A DNA stretch of 64,000 bases, from the NCBI GenBank assembly GCA_029207755.1, contig JARCOQ010000002.1:87622087-87686086 (forward strand). Direction: 5' to 3'. Source of the DNA: Chamaea fasciata (taxonomy: Eukaryota; Chordata; Aves; Passeriformes; Sylviidae). The position numbers were made by a program, and so were the translations under genes. Positions 35,805-48,599 of the stretch are shown here, piece by piece (within the stretch, counting starts at the first letter, position 1; each line of letters begins with the position of its first letter). The notes below the pieces were generated by a model. It made no database searches. It was given only the letters and a program-made list of their open reading frames with translations, and was not told the DNA's origin.

Positions 35805-38800
35805 CAGAAGCTTTAAATTGTGAAGAACCCTTGTGGCTTTACTGCAACTCCCCCAAGCTGCCCCTAGCTGATGTGTTTTAACAGCCAAAATTACAAAGTA
35901 ATGTTGCCCCTTTAGAATGTGTTTCACCTATTAATATTCCAGTGTGCTTTGCTTACTGTGTTTAGAAAATGCCAGTATTGAGGTTTCCCAGGAATTTCAA
36001 ACCTATCAAGACAGCCAGCGCTGAGCACAGCCCAATTGTTTCTAAATGAAGTCAGGATTTTAAATTTTAAAAAACCCTAATAGAGAGATTAGAGATGAAA
36101 ACAAAGTACAAAGTTGGCGTTGGGATGCAGAGGGAAGCCCCAGCCTTATGGGTTCCACACAACAAAGCGGTGCACCCATCCCAGAGACCACAGCTCCTGC
36201 TGGGGGCTGTGAGGCCAGCTTGCCCTGGGCATTGCTGGGAGGGGGGGTCATGGCTTCAACCACCACTTGCAGACAAAGGAATTATTCCCCAAGTATGGGC
36301 ACAGGGGGTGCACGGTGCTTTGGACTGGGCTCCTCTCCCAGTTGCAGCTCAATACCATCCAGCCAAAACTGATCCCAAAACTTGGAAGTGCTACACTGAG
36401 GGGACTTCGATCAATAACTAGTCATGGGTTTTGGTTCTTCTGCTAGCTCTCTTCTGAAAAGAAAACCCATAGCCCCAGGTGCACAGAACCTGCTACAGCA
36501 TTCACTGGCACAGAAGCATGTACGGATACCGTCCTCTGCCCAGCCATTGGTGGCTCCTTGAAAAGTTTGCTATATTTTCCTTAGGTTTCAGAATGTTGAA
36601 GTGCAAAAAGCTGTCCCTCTAACAGGTGTTTGAAATCTGCATCTTATTCTTTCCTAATAGTAATAAAAATAGCTGAAAGAGTTCAGTACAAGGACCCTAA
36701 TTTCAGAAAGGCAAATCAGCAGCGTATAAAATCATAATTCACCCTCTGCAGATTACAGACTTCTTATTTGCTTAACTGAGTAGAGAACAATAATTTCTAT
36801 AATTTCTGTCTGGTTTTTTGTTCAGGGCAGTAGTGGTTTAATAATTTTTTTACCTGTTAGAAGAAAATGGCAAAGCAAACAGTTATCACATGAGGAAAGG
36901 TATGTTTGCATTTTGTATACATTTGGCTAAACCCACACAAAGATAGAAAGAGACATTTCCCGCTACAGAATTTTACCATTTATTATAGTCAGAGATACAC
37001 AAGTCAGATTTCCATGTCAACACTTGAGTTTCTAAAGAAAAATGGGCACTTATTTTTAATACTGAGTTTTCACAGTTCTCATTGAAGTCTAATGAAGGAG
37101 TAAATGCCCAATGCCCTTGAAAAATAGTCACTTTCCTACAGTATCCGTTTTCTGTACCTATAGGAATCCTCAGCATGAAAAAGCTATCCTTCTTGCACAA
37201 AATAAGTAGATGACCCTACAAACACTGTTCACGTGCACCAGAAATTCCAGCATGAGTCAGGGCATGCAAAATCAAGTCTCAAGCAAAACCCAAGCAAACA
37301 AACAGCAAAATCACCCTCCTAACATCTAGTGCAGTTACTACAAGTTGCATTTTTGGATTTGTAGATACAGGATAGGAAAATCAAGACAGAGAAGTTTTGA
37401 CTAGCTTCTTCACTAACCATATCTCAGTGGTCACAAATAATTAAAAAGGAAAATTCAACTGGAAAAGTTCAAAACATAGACGAAGTTTCATAAGTGTCCT
37501 TTTGTAGGACCTTCTATTTGCTATATTTCTCACTAGAACAGTATTAGTCTGCTTGTATTTAACATTTGGTTTTTTGTTAAATAATTCTTCTTTTTGTTAT
37601 TGGATTGCATGATTATTGTGTATTTATTCCTCCAGATACATATCATGAACATTTTTCTTCCTTAGTTTTATATCACATATAACTACTAAAGTCTGGAATT
37701 TGTAGTTTCCCATTATCTTCATAGAACTGTAAGACACAAGGAGGAATAAAAGTAAAAACATACCTTTTCATCAAGTAGTCTGCTAACCAAAAGAAGAAAA
37801 AATAAGCTTTGTGTATTTCTAGATCGTCCTCTAGGAGTCTTATACTTGTACTATGTGCTATATATCATATGGCTTCTCCCCCTGTTATGACATCTCTGAT
37901 TACTTTAAAAAAAAACTCTCAAAAATGTTGAGGTACAAACCTTTGTATGGAATACTTTTAGTATGCTTTTTATTCTGACAAGATTAATAATTATCCTATA
38001 AGCACGACACAGTGTTTTAAAATGTTTTTTTTCTGCTCTGAGTTAGGATTGTGCACATAAATGTGGAAAGAAAGGTTATTTCACAGCAGAGAAATGCATA
38101 TTTAAATAAACTGCGATTAAATGGTAAAACTGTTTAAAAAGGAAAAGCATGGGGTTTTTCTCATCAAAGTTATTCTGAATTTAAAATACCCATAGTGAGT
38201 TTCCAAAGGACACTGGGCATTTGTAATGAAAACACAAGCTACTGAAATTAGTGGGAGATAATTGAGAGAACCATTGCAAATGTCCCGGAGCTTTAGCCAA
38301 AACTGGACAGAAAAAGATGCACTTGTGTAGCAAGTGACAACTGTCTCCCTTCCCCACCATCACCACCCTATCTTCTTCTGTGGCACCTGCAACTAACTCA
38401 TAGCGGGAGCAACTGGCAGTGTGGGAACCAGTCTACAGACCAACCAGACTTCTGCTGTCCTTCAATGAGACACCTCACAAGTGCTGACAGCCCCCATGCC
38501 AGCCTTAAGTCTTTCCCAGAGCACAGGACTGCCCTTTCCACTAAGCTCATACACATCCAGCACCTCCCATTGATGCAAAAACATGGGCATGGGGTTTTTC
38601 TGATCGTCCAAAATGCCCAGTAATGTGTGTCCTAGGTACCAGTATGTAGTGACCACAATTATTGCTGGCCTGATTCACCAGTCCAAGTGTGTATGATGCA
38701 ACCCTTAGATGGACGAGGCATAAGGGCAAGATCAGTGTGGCCCTCAGACCTAAATCCATTCACATCAAATAAATGCAAAAATAATCTCTCCACTGATATT

Positions 38801-40800
38801 AAGGTCTTACAGAGATACTTCAGGGAGCAGAATGAGAGCTAGATCCCGCTCATTCCAATCAAACAAAACTCCACGTGGCTTCAACGATGGGGACAAGCAA
38901 GATTTGGCCCATCCTGAGCAGCACAGGTTTGGCTTCCAGAGGCTGAGCTGTACCTGCTTGTTGGAGAAGGACAGTGAAATAATGGAAGCAATAGAACTTG
39001 AACTAAGGAGACGGCCAAGGGTAACACCTTGTCCACACTTAAATGGATGGCAAGGCAAGCAGTGGCACCCAATTTGCCCGAGCTTTAGTACTGGGCTTCG
39101 ACCATGGTACAGTCTTTCTACTAACTTTACTTGAAGGAGTAATTTTAAAATAATTTAATGCCAAGTGCCAGAGGGCTCACTTTTTCACAACATTAAACTG
39201 AATCATATCAACTCCCATTCTAAATATAAAATATGGTTGCATTACTTGACTTCATACTTTTCATAAAGGTCCCATTGTGGTGGGGTTTCACAAGGTACAA
39301 AAGCCCATGCAGGTATTATGGGCCATATCAGTCCATTTCATCCAATTAATCATCTACTTAAAAATGTTTTTCTTGTATCATAGTAGAAAAAATAAAATAA
39401 ATGTTCTTTTTCATAATTTCTAAAATTAAATTCATATTCCATAATGACTGTATTTCATGAGCAAAATAACAAGATATGCTTACATACCTGACTTTCCTTC
39501 TTTAGTGAGTTGCTTCATTTGTAAAACATTGCATATAAGATTAGAACCTAAAATGAATTACTTGGTTTTTCTTGATATGAAATCTTGTTTAAGTTCACAG
39601 CAATTTTAAATATGATACATTTAAAATATTAATATTTCCCATATATTATTCACTAACTTTCAGGTTTCATCTCAAGTTAGTGGCACTTCATATTTCAAAG
39701 GAAGAACTGTTTCTTTTTTTCAGTACTAATGTTCTATTAATTCATTTTGTAATATCATTCTGGTTCAGACAAATAAAATTGCACTAAATAGCTTATGCCA
39801 AGAATCGTGCTAAAGTTGTTGGCACTATATAAAATTCCATATTCCATTACTATTCTATGAGTTTTTATATCAGTGGCATCTTTTTAGGAATAATTCATAG
39901 TCCCATTTAGTTAGTTCTAGAAGGGCAAATACACACAGAGGGATTTTAATGCTGAGATGGGGGTGTATGTAGGTATTTACAGTAAAGTCCGGAACTGTAA
40001 CTAAAGTGACTTTTGCAATGTACCAGATACAAACTCCCAATGAACTACCTTAACAGCTTTTCCTTTATGAATATTTTTTTATTATTATTTTGGGCAGTTT
40101 TCTCTTCCAGCATGTTTTTTATCACACACGTGTAAACACATATGTACATACACACATACATTTGTGAAAAATATATTTGTGTGTGTACAGCAATATTTGA
40201 ACGGTCTCATATGCATATTATGCAACATCTGCCATTCATATAATCACTACATACAAAAAATTGTGTTTTATAGATACAAATAAAATACGTGAAAGTCCTT
40301 AAAGGACCCAGAAAGGCCTCAACATAGATGGATTCTTCATCACATCCAAAGAACTGGAAGAACCATGGATATAAACCAATCTTTTTCTATGTCCATTTAT
40401 ATTTTATACTCTTTACATAAAGTCCACGCGGCTGCATAGCTATTTCCAGAGATGTGGAGGAAAGTTACTCCTGGATAACCTGAAAACTCTTTAATGAGTA
40501 AAGCAGCATCTAATCCTCTGAAATGCCTTGCTGAAGTGAAATAATTACTAAGTGCTGGAGCAAGTAACAAACAGCAATAAAATCACCTGTAAATATATGG
40601 GAAGGACTATAAATACACTTCAGTATTTGTATAGTTGACTTTCTCTGTCATCAAAATCAGATGTTCAGGAGGCAGAAATCCAACTCCAAGGAACGGAGAT
40701 TAATACATATATATGAATACATAGTCTGTGACTAAGTTTGCAACATTGTTAATAATGTATGCTCCTTTCCTAATGCCTAGTACTTGCTCCATCTGCAATT
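35805..40800. other. Gene-desert sequence
   Basis: AT-rich non-coding DNA with no protein-like frame. Overlapping frames near 36.06-36.42 kb and 38.8-39.1 kb occur in GC-richer patches and are not recognisable. The sequence ATATGCATATTATGCAAC at about 40209 is a MORE-like arrangement of two POU half-sites. A GT/CA-rich run lies at 40125-40190. Confidence 0.4.
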
Positions 40801-40854
40801 TTAAAAATAAGAAAATTTGATCCAACTCTTAAAAAATAAATTGCAAAATAACTA

Positions 40855-41009
40855 ATGCAAATCCCTGTCACTTGTGAACACAATGAAATTATACAGAAAG
40901 GAGCAAATGTAGGAGAGGTTCCTCCTCAAAAATAGAAACGAATGCCCTGTTCCTATAAGGTCCTCAAATGGCAGGATTTTGAAACATGAATTAGACCTCG
41001 AATGCAAAT
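40855..41009 (+). promoter_or_regulatory. Pair of POU octamer motifs
   Basis: ATGCAAAT occurs at 40855-40862 and again in the same orientation at 41002-41009. The second is directly followed by TAAC, giving ATGCAAATTAAC, an octamer joined to a TAAT-like half-site that class III POU proteins bind well. The pair sits at the edge of the AT-rich desert just before the first CpG island. Binding and function are inferred. Confidence 0.35.
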
Positions 41010-41289
41010 TAACTTCGGAAGGCAGGGAGAGGGAAAAAAAAAATCAGAGAAACATACCAAGTCAAACGCTCCTTTTCCTGCCTATCTCGTCCGCAATGGT
41101 AAAATAGGCTAAACAAAACAAGTGCACATCAAGATAGAGCCAATTAAGGAATAGAGAGCGGGGGGGAGAGAGTGGAGAGGAAGGCACCTCACTGAGCACA
41201 TGGGGAGTGGGAGCGCAGCATCCCACCATACCTACCTTATGAGTGTTCAAAGGAAGACAACTGGGGTAAATTGGAGCCAGCTTTGATTT

Positions 41290-42345
41290 TTGCCATCCGG
41301 TTGCACCCGGGATGCGGGGGAGTGGGGTGGGGCAGAAGGGTCGGTCTGGGCGGAGGTAGACGGGTGATAAAAACGTGGGGGTAAATACTGAGCGAGGGAG
41401 CCGAGCGCTATGAGAATAGTTGAGCTCTTTTTTTTTAATTTATTTTTGGGTGGGATGAGAAAAAGCACCGTCAGTGGCGAGGTGAGTGGGTCCCCGAGTC
41501 GTCCGCACACGCGTGGGGGAGGGGGAGGGGAGCCGTGCGGGAGCGCCGGCGCGGGGCAGCGCTGCCCACCGAGGGGCGCGGGGCCGGGGCCGGCGGGGCG
41601 CGGGGGCTGCACCTTCCCGGGAGAAGCGGCAGCTCCAGATGGGGAGAGAGGGGGTGCGGACCCCCCCTCCTTCCGTCAGTCATCGCCTCCCTAACCCCCC
41701 GACCGCTCCCCCCCGCCCCGTCACGGCTGCCTCACCGCTCCCGGCGGCTCCCCGCTTAGAAATGGAGACCAGCAACTCTCACCAGAGCTCACCCGCATCC
41801 CACGGTCCTGAGGAAGGAGTTTGGGGCGGCGGGGGGAAGCGGGCGCGAGGAGTGGGGGGTGTTTGAGAGTGACGGTGAGGCGAGGAGGAGGAGGAAGGAG
41901 GAAGGCTGGGAAGAAGGGGGTGGGGGGAGACGGCTTCTGAAATGGAGCCAGCCCAAACGGGAGACGATGCTGGAACGGGGGCTGCGTCATTTCGGGGCTG
42001 GGAGAGGGCTCAGCTCCCCTCCACCGCTTCCCTGTCTGCAGACAGGGAGGACAGATACCAGCAGGCCAGGGCAGGGTGCGGGGCGCTGTAGGGTCGGGAC
42101 CACCTCCGCCCGCCTTTCTCCGCCAGGACGGGGAAGGAAAACCCCACGCCAGGAAAAGGAATAAGCCGCCTTCGGTCTGCCTAGCGATGCCAGAAAAGAC
42201 AGGGGCAGGGAGAGGAGTACGGGAGTCGTCGGCCACAAGGCAGTAGGCAGGACCGGTCACGAACGGGCGCCCGAGGCAGGGCCGACTCCCGCGGGGGTAG
42301 CAGGGTCCCGGGACGGCGAGGGTAGGAGGAATGATCGGCATTTAT
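41290..42345. promoter_or_regulatory. CpG island, distal upstream
   Basis: About 1 kb of GC-rich sequence with many CpG dinucleotides, abruptly bordered by AT-rich DNA. It holds proline/arginine-rich frames on both strands, none recognisable. A consensus splice donor CGAG/GTGAGT lies at 41481/41482 on the + strand and AAG/GTAGGT on the minus strand near 41237. It could be an alternative or lncRNA promoter, or one of the many unmethylated islands that surround developmental genes. Confidence 0.6.
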
Positions 42346-43310
42346 AACGCCGGGGGAGGCTCACAGCCTTTCAAAGAGTTTCAGCTGGGTGAGTGGAAAT
42401 GCCTTCTGCCCCTTTCACATATGGAAGCACAGAGATCTTTGAGCGGGCGGGGGGGGAGGGAGGGAAAGCTTTTTTTTTTTTTTTCTGCTGGACAGTAGAT
42501 CTCTTTGAGCTTATTGTCATGTCCTATGGCAGCAATTATAAAGAAACTATCTTTCTGCAGAGAGGAAGTAGCAGAGACTGAGGGGCTGAAGCTAGCGAAT
42601 GGCCAGCAGCTATCCTGATCTTTACTGGCCCATGCCGGCAAGGTGCTGGCCTGGCCCTGTATTGAGAGACTGTGGGCACAGCATGCTGCATGTCTGAGGC
42701 TTAATAACGGGCCTGGGAACACCTTTCCTTGTTTCAACTCTGCCTATCCAGTCCAAGACAGTTTCCTTTTGGAGCTTATCCCCTCAAAAGCTTTCTAAAC
42801 TCCGCTTCAAATACTCATGTTCATATATTTTTAATTTTTTTAAAAAAAATATTTTCATACCAGCCCTGTGGTCCCATGTTTAAAAAGCAAAGCTGATCAG
42901 TGGGCTGAGATCACAGGTGCCATCATGGAGGTCCATGGTGAGTGTCAGTATAAAGCAAGAGAGAATTAAGACCCCAGGCAAGATTACAGTGCTGGTACAC
43001 AACCAGGTACAGCCTTGTCCAAGCCCTCTACAGCACCTGCCAGAGCAAAGGTGTTGCATGTACAGTCCTGAAAATATTGGCCATAGTCATCATTGTTATG
43101 TGCATAAAAATTTTAGCTTCTTTTTTGACTCTGCGCGTGTGTGTGTACGTGTGTGCAATATATGTGTGCACACTCATACAAACACATTTATATCTATGTA
43201 TATATTCGATAGTGATGGGCCTGTTAAACTGAGCAGTGATTCTCTCACTGTTGTATAATACCCACATAGTGATGATACCTAAGGTGTTTGGGGGTGGGGA
43301 TGCATAATAT
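42346..43310. other. Non-coding sequence with T, A and TG-rich tracts
   Basis: Contains a T run at 42471-42484, an A/T tract near 42829-42853 and a TG/CA tract at 43134-43205. No recognisable gene. Frames up to 118 codons are chance. Confidence 0.45.
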
Positions 43311-43575
43311 CTTATAAATTTGAAGTTTTTATCAGGCAGAGCAGATTACTTTAAGCGTTCAATTTCTCAGCGATCCAATTTTATTAGGATTTACTATCAT
43401 TTGTGCTGCACATCCCTGGGGAAATAATGCTTTGATTAATGTAATCCTGGGCTGGGATCCGCCACATGCCCCTCTCCCAAGAGAAGGGCCCTGTTTGACA
43501 AACAAAAATAGAGCAGCAACTATTGCAATCTGCACTCACCTTTCGTAAGCACATAGACCCACACGCATGCACAGA
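43311..43575. promoter_or_regulatory. Candidate conserved non-coding element with minus-strand splice donor
   Basis: Non-repetitive block with homeodomain words (TTTGATTAATGTAATCC, TTTTATTAGG) and no coding frame. The minus strand contains AAAG/GTGAGTGCA, a consensus 5' splice site with exon end at 43540. The block could be an enhancer, an exon border of a minus-strand non-coding transcript, or both. No alignment was possible. Confidence 0.3.
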
Positions 43576-45109
43576 CACAAAATATAACCCTCTCCTCCCC
43601 CCAGCCCCAGATACAATAGCAGCATCTCAAAACAATGTGCACTTATTCATTTACACACAATGACTCTGATTCAATGTGGGCTGTACAGTCCAGCCCTCAA
43701 ATGCACAGAGAAGGCCCAAAAAGGATTCTGCTCTGTCCCCCGCTGAGAAGCTGAAGCATCTCTGGGAAGCTCAATGCTTCTCTGTGTTTCAGGCCCTCCT
43801 TGGGCTCCCAACATTTCTGCCTCTTTGTTTCCCACTGCAGGGCTTGCCACAAACCGATTTCAAGTCTTCTCCTTCAGACCCGGGGCTGGAGAAGCTGTCC
43901 CTCCGAGGCTCCCTGGCACCTACCAGGGGGACATGTACCTCTCTAAATGGGCCCTGGTAAGTGAATCACAGCCAGGCACTCTGTTTAGCTCACAGGGAGA
44001 GTGGAGGGACCCAGAAAACAACGTCAAACAGAAATACTTGTCACATGCATTTTTAAAGGAAGAAGAAAAAAAAAAAAAAAAGTATTCCTCCGCCTTTGGG
44101 GGTTGCTGGGGTTTGAACAGCTTTGTTCCAGCCACCACCACCACCCCCCGCCCCCCTCCCGCTCCTTCTGTTTGTGTCAAAGGCTGGCAGGAACAATAGC
44201 GTTTAAACAGAAGTAAACATGCCCAGATCAGAGCCCAACCCCAGAGAAAGGGAAAGCTTTCTTTACATCCCTAGGTGAACTGGCCGGTGTTTCCCTCTTT
44301 CCTCCTTCTCCCCTCACACCCACAAAACAGCGTCTATTCCCGGCAGCCCAAATAGCAGTTTAATGTTGAATTTCTTCCTTTCACCCCGCCGGAACAAAGC
44401 GGGTCCCACTGCGCCTGAGGAGGACATGCAGTCTCACAAAAACGGATCTGGCCGCACTTGGGCCACTCTTTCCCAAGTCCGGAGTAATAAATCCAGGGGA
44501 AGAAGGAGGGGAGGGATCTCCAGGCTGGAGATGAGGAGGGATGCGGTTTGAGCCGGGGTTTTCAATAAGCTGCTGCTCTCTCCTTCGTGTTTACCCACTG
44601 ACCCCCAATACGGTGACTCAGCGATTACAGAGCACTGGGTGTCTGTGTGTGTAAGGGTGTGAAGGGGAGCAGGGGGATTTCCTCCCCCTTTTCTCTTTAT
44701 TTTCTTTCCTGATGAAAAACGTTGCAATTACATTTCTGCATGGTGATCACAGAGTTCAAATAACAAGCCTTAAAAGCGTTATCAAGCTCTTGTTGAAGAG
44801 GGAAGAGGAAAGCGAAGGGGGGAACAAATCCAGAGGTAGACGCCTGAATGCATGTATACCTATATATGCACACACCTATATAGATACATATTTAAATGAC
44901 AAACTGCTACAGGAAGAGATGGGCTGTTGTTCAGTCCGAGTGCCTTCACCTCGGCAGATGAGGGAAGAGCCTCAATTTAAAACACCAACCCAACTACAGA
45001 AGAAAGAGCAGGACGCGCAAATCACTCCAGGGAAAAGTTATTTAGACGCAATCTCTAGATTTTCTCAGTGCAAACTGACTCTCCTACCGGGTTTGATCCA
45101 GTTTTTCTG
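43576..45109. other. Non-coding sequence upstream of a small CpG island
   Basis: GC content rises through this stretch. A 225-codon frame begins at 44712 and runs into the next CpG island, but its product is compositionally odd and matches nothing I know. An A run lies at 44066-44081 and CCACC repeats at 44134-44160. Confidence 0.4.
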
Positions 45110-45365
45110 CTCCCCTTCCCCCTCCCACCCCGGGGGGATCCATCCCTATTTCGCGTTTTCCTTCTCAGAAGTGGCTCCTGCCGCCCCGCCCGGGAGGGTG
45201 TTTGCCGGGACCCCGGCGTGGCCGCGGCCCGATCCGCGCCCGCGGAAAGGCCGGCGGGGCGGGGGTCGTCCCCGGGGACGCAGGGTGACGGCGGCCTTTC
45301 GGGTTCCAGTCTCAGCCCCCCACACTGCTGCCCCCCTAACTCTTGGCAGGCGGCAAGAGATTGTT
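45110..45365. promoter_or_regulatory. Small CpG island
   Basis: GC-rich, CpG-dense stretch (CGCGGCCCG, CCGCGCCCGCGG) with no recognisable coding product. It is one of a series of islands leading up to POU3F3. Confidence 0.5.
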
Positions 45366-46059
45366 TCAGAAGTAGGGTGGCGGGGCTGAATTTAGAGAGG
45401 GGAGGAGGGAATAAATGCAAGGAGATGATGAATAACGTTAACTTTTGACTGTAGGAGTCATGATGGAGTTGAGCGAAGCTGCGGGGAAATATGTCATTTA
45501 ATCCCAGGGCTACTGAAGTCCCTTTTATCAAACGTCGTGATGCTGGAATTATACTGCTGTAAAAGCGACTGAGTACTTAAAAGTATCCAACATGAGGCAA
45601 ATATATGGATTGGAGGAATGGGTGTAAAATGAAGGCACGTACAAACTAATCACACGACCGTGAAAACCCCAAGTGGATTAGATAAATATAAATAGATATG
45701 CATTAAAAAAAAAAAAAACACCTCTAGCTGCTGTATTCACACAAGGAGAACAGACAGCGTGTGCATGTTTGTGTGCAATGCCAAAAAGAGCAGCCTTAAG
45801 GTTGACCTACTGCAATCTGCACTGAGCTCCTCAGACAATAGACAAGTTCAAATGTCAAAAAATCTAATAATAATAACCAGAGCTGCCAAACTGCACGAAC
45901 TGTTTTCTGGTGTATCACAATTATTCATCCTCTTATCCACTAAAAGACCTCCAGTCCTTATGCGTGTAAAAGAAAAATCTATGTAACGCATATGGATCTT
46001 CTTTTTTTTTTCTTTTTCTTTTCTTTTCTTTTTTTTTTTTTTTGTTTGTCGCATGTGAA
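45366..46059. other. AT-rich non-coding sequence ending in a T-rich tract
   Basis: Contains an A run at 45705-45718 and a T-rich tract at 46001-46043. The segment 45770-45990 is non-repetitive and may belong to the candidate conserved block that follows. No gene is recognised. Confidence 0.4.
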
Positions 46060-46920
46060 ACGCCATTGAGATGGCAAGCACGCAAATCGGAATGATATCA
46101 TGTCTAATAAAAGCAGGGCTAAGGTTTTCACAGTCTCTTTTAAAAGACTCCGACCTGTAAATCCCCTTTAATGTCGCTACATGCACAATTATTCTTATTA
46201 ATAAAAATCTACATGTTCAAGGGTCTGGATTGAAACTATGTATCCCTCTGATTTTGACATCGGTGGGAGCATTAGGTTTCCATCATATGTAATGTGTCTA
46301 CGTTGAGCTCAAGTCAACAGATAGATTGTTCCACTCATTTGGCAACTCTCATTACAGTCCGTGTGAGGTGAACCCTGAGCAAGACACGTTGGGTAATATC
46401 AAAATTATGCAGCTGGGAAATAAAGGAATCTTGCTTTGCATGTGCAGTTCTGTATTATTGTTCTAATTTATTAAAGAACCCGAAATGCTTTTTTATGCTC
46501 AAAACAATAAATAAGGTTCCTAGTGAAGCCTTCAGAATAAAAGGTATGGATAAATGATCCGCCTGCCTATTGTGTTTATCGTTATTATCATCAGCCTTTA
46601 AAAGTAATCTGTGTATTTTCCTATTTTCTCCAGATTGGTTAGTGTAATATCCCTAGTGCAGCTATCAACGTGGTCATAAGAACTATGAACTGCAGCATGG
46701 GTAAGCTTGAAAAACCCAGAGCAGATCGCATTAGCCAAGAACACTACATATCTGGAAGCCAGTCAACTTCACGTTTGCAGCTGACTGCTGTATTATGCAC
46801 GAATGTGTTTTACATATAGCAGACTGTATACGGAATATGTCTTTATGTTTAACATTTTAATTTGTAAATGCTAATTAGGCAGTTGGTCTCCACGGTTATA
46901 TTAGAACATACCTAATCATT
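46060..46920. promoter_or_regulatory. Candidate large conserved non-coding block (enhancer cluster)
   Basis: About 860 bases of unique, high-complexity AT-rich sequence lacking homopolymers, repeats and coding frames, and packed with developmental-factor words: TTTAATGTCGC, CTTATTAATAAAAA, CTTTGCATGTGCAG (octamer-like), TTTATCGTTATTATC, GCTAATTAGGC. CpGs are sparse yet retained. The texture is that of deeply conserved enhancers beside POU3F genes. This is the strongest enhancer-like block in the window, but conservation is inferred. Confidence 0.45.
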
Positions 46921-47320
46921 TCCCACTATAAGTAAATGAATACTAAATACGGTAAACACTTTCTTTTCGCTATTTCCGACAGTATTCTACATTCATTTTC
47001 CAAATGCATCCATTCGGACAAAATAAGCATTTATTTTAAAAAGGGGGAGAAAAAAAATGCACTCTGTAGCACTTTTACAATTGGGGTGCCACGGCAGGGA
47101 TGGAGCCGGCAATCCTGGCCGAACCGGACTCTCCCAAAGGCAGACAGAAAAGTTTAGTTTTGCCGAATTAACTTGTTGCTCGTTTTAGCGTTAGTTTTTT
47201 CTCTTCGCTTGCGGTACCTAGACGCCTGCTGCTGCTTACTGGTGCTGGCACACAGCAGAGGAGCTGCGTTTCTAAATTCTGTTTTGTTTAAAATATAATG
47301 CAGGTTACGCTTGGAGGATT
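46921..47320. other. Non-coding sequence, no recognisable feature
   Basis: Mixed-composition sequence with retained CpGs near 47090-47230. No frame is protein-like and no repeat is recognised. Confidence 0.4.
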
Positions 47321-47346
47321 GGGGGGGGGGGGGGGGGGGGGGGGGG
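47321..47346 (+). repeat. Poly(G) tract of 26 bases
   Basis: Twenty-six consecutive G residues. Length is unlikely to be exact, since such tracts are polymorphic and error-prone in sequencing. It can fold into G-quadruplexes. Confidence 0.9.
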
Positions 47347-47749
47347 CAGAGGAAAGCTGGGGGAAATCCGCTCGATCCCGACCCCGGGATGATGAACTTT
47401 GCTGGGGTCTTTCAACTCCAAAACCCGCCCGCTTCACGGGCGAGGGAAATGTTCACTAAACGTCAAATCTCAAGCAAGCGACCACGTTTCTCGTTTCTGA
47501 GGAGAAATGCGCTCTGGAAATGTGTTTTACCACTCTGGAATATTGCTAGTGCTCATTGCGCCAAACGCGGTAGGTGGAAAGTTTTGTTCATATAAATATC
47601 TCAACCATTTTACCTCACGGTCAATACACACAGAGACTTGACTCCGTTTTCCAAATGAAGACCCACGAACACTTTAAATGAAAAGTGTGATTTCTTGTAG
47701 GTAGGTAGTTTTCTGTCTTTGATTATTTTTCTTTCCCTCTCTGTTTCTG

Positions 47750-47782
<33 letters not shown>

Positions 47783-48136
47783 TTTTTCCTATGTATGCGT
47801 TAGGCTCTTAGGCGGGGAGTTCATCTTGCCAGGTTCTATCATATTTATGGGCTGTGTGATTTCCAGGGTTCCAATTGGTCTTTCCTTTATGGAGGCAAGA
47901 AATAAAACTTTCCTTGTAAGACGGAAACTGCTGGGGCTCCACCACGGGGGAACAAAGTGGCTTCAAGCTCCCGGCCCCGTGGCCACCGCTCCCCACCCGT
48001 GCCGGGGGTGCAGGTGCGTTGCAGGATGCTTCAGCCACGCGGGTCCGTCCGTGCCCAGTGCCCTGCCAGCAATCGGGGGCGCGGGGGTAAGAAGCAACTG
48101 TGTTTGGGCAGGAATTCCACCCCTAAAAAAACCCAA
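47347..48136. other. Non-coding sequence, CpG-rich at its end
   Basis: Contains a CT microsatellite at 47749-47773 followed by a T run to 47787, then a short CpG-rich part at about 47930-48110. Long frames here are extended artificially by the AAAG repeat that follows. Confidence 0.45.
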
Positions 48137-48155
48137 CCCCCCCCCCCCCCCCCCC
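48137..48155 (+). repeat. Poly(C) tract of 19 bases
   Basis: Nineteen consecutive C residues, separated by only five bases from a long AAAG repeat. The pair makes a pyrimidine-to-purine switch on one strand. Confidence 0.9.
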
Positions 48156-48160
48156 GCTAC

Positions 48161-48448
<288 letters not shown>

Positions 48449-48599
48449 CACCAACTAAATTTTTCCGTTCTGTCCGCTCTTGCAATCACTTAGGGAGGGG
48501 AGCAGAGAAGAGGACTAAGGGGCTGAGAGCAGGCGTGCTCGGGAAGGGACAGAGACCCGAGCTGTGTGGAGCTAAGCTGTGATCGCTGTTGATGTTGTG

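Noticed and set aside
41721..42341. 206-codon minus-strand proline-rich frame
   Set aside because: GC-rich CpG-island sequence has few stop codons; the product is low-complexity and overlaps equally long frames on the other strand.
44712..45389. 225-codon + strand open frame
   Set aside because: Begins in AT-rich sequence and is prolonged by entry into a CpG island; composition changes abruptly from Lys-rich to Pro/Arg-rich and no family is recognised.
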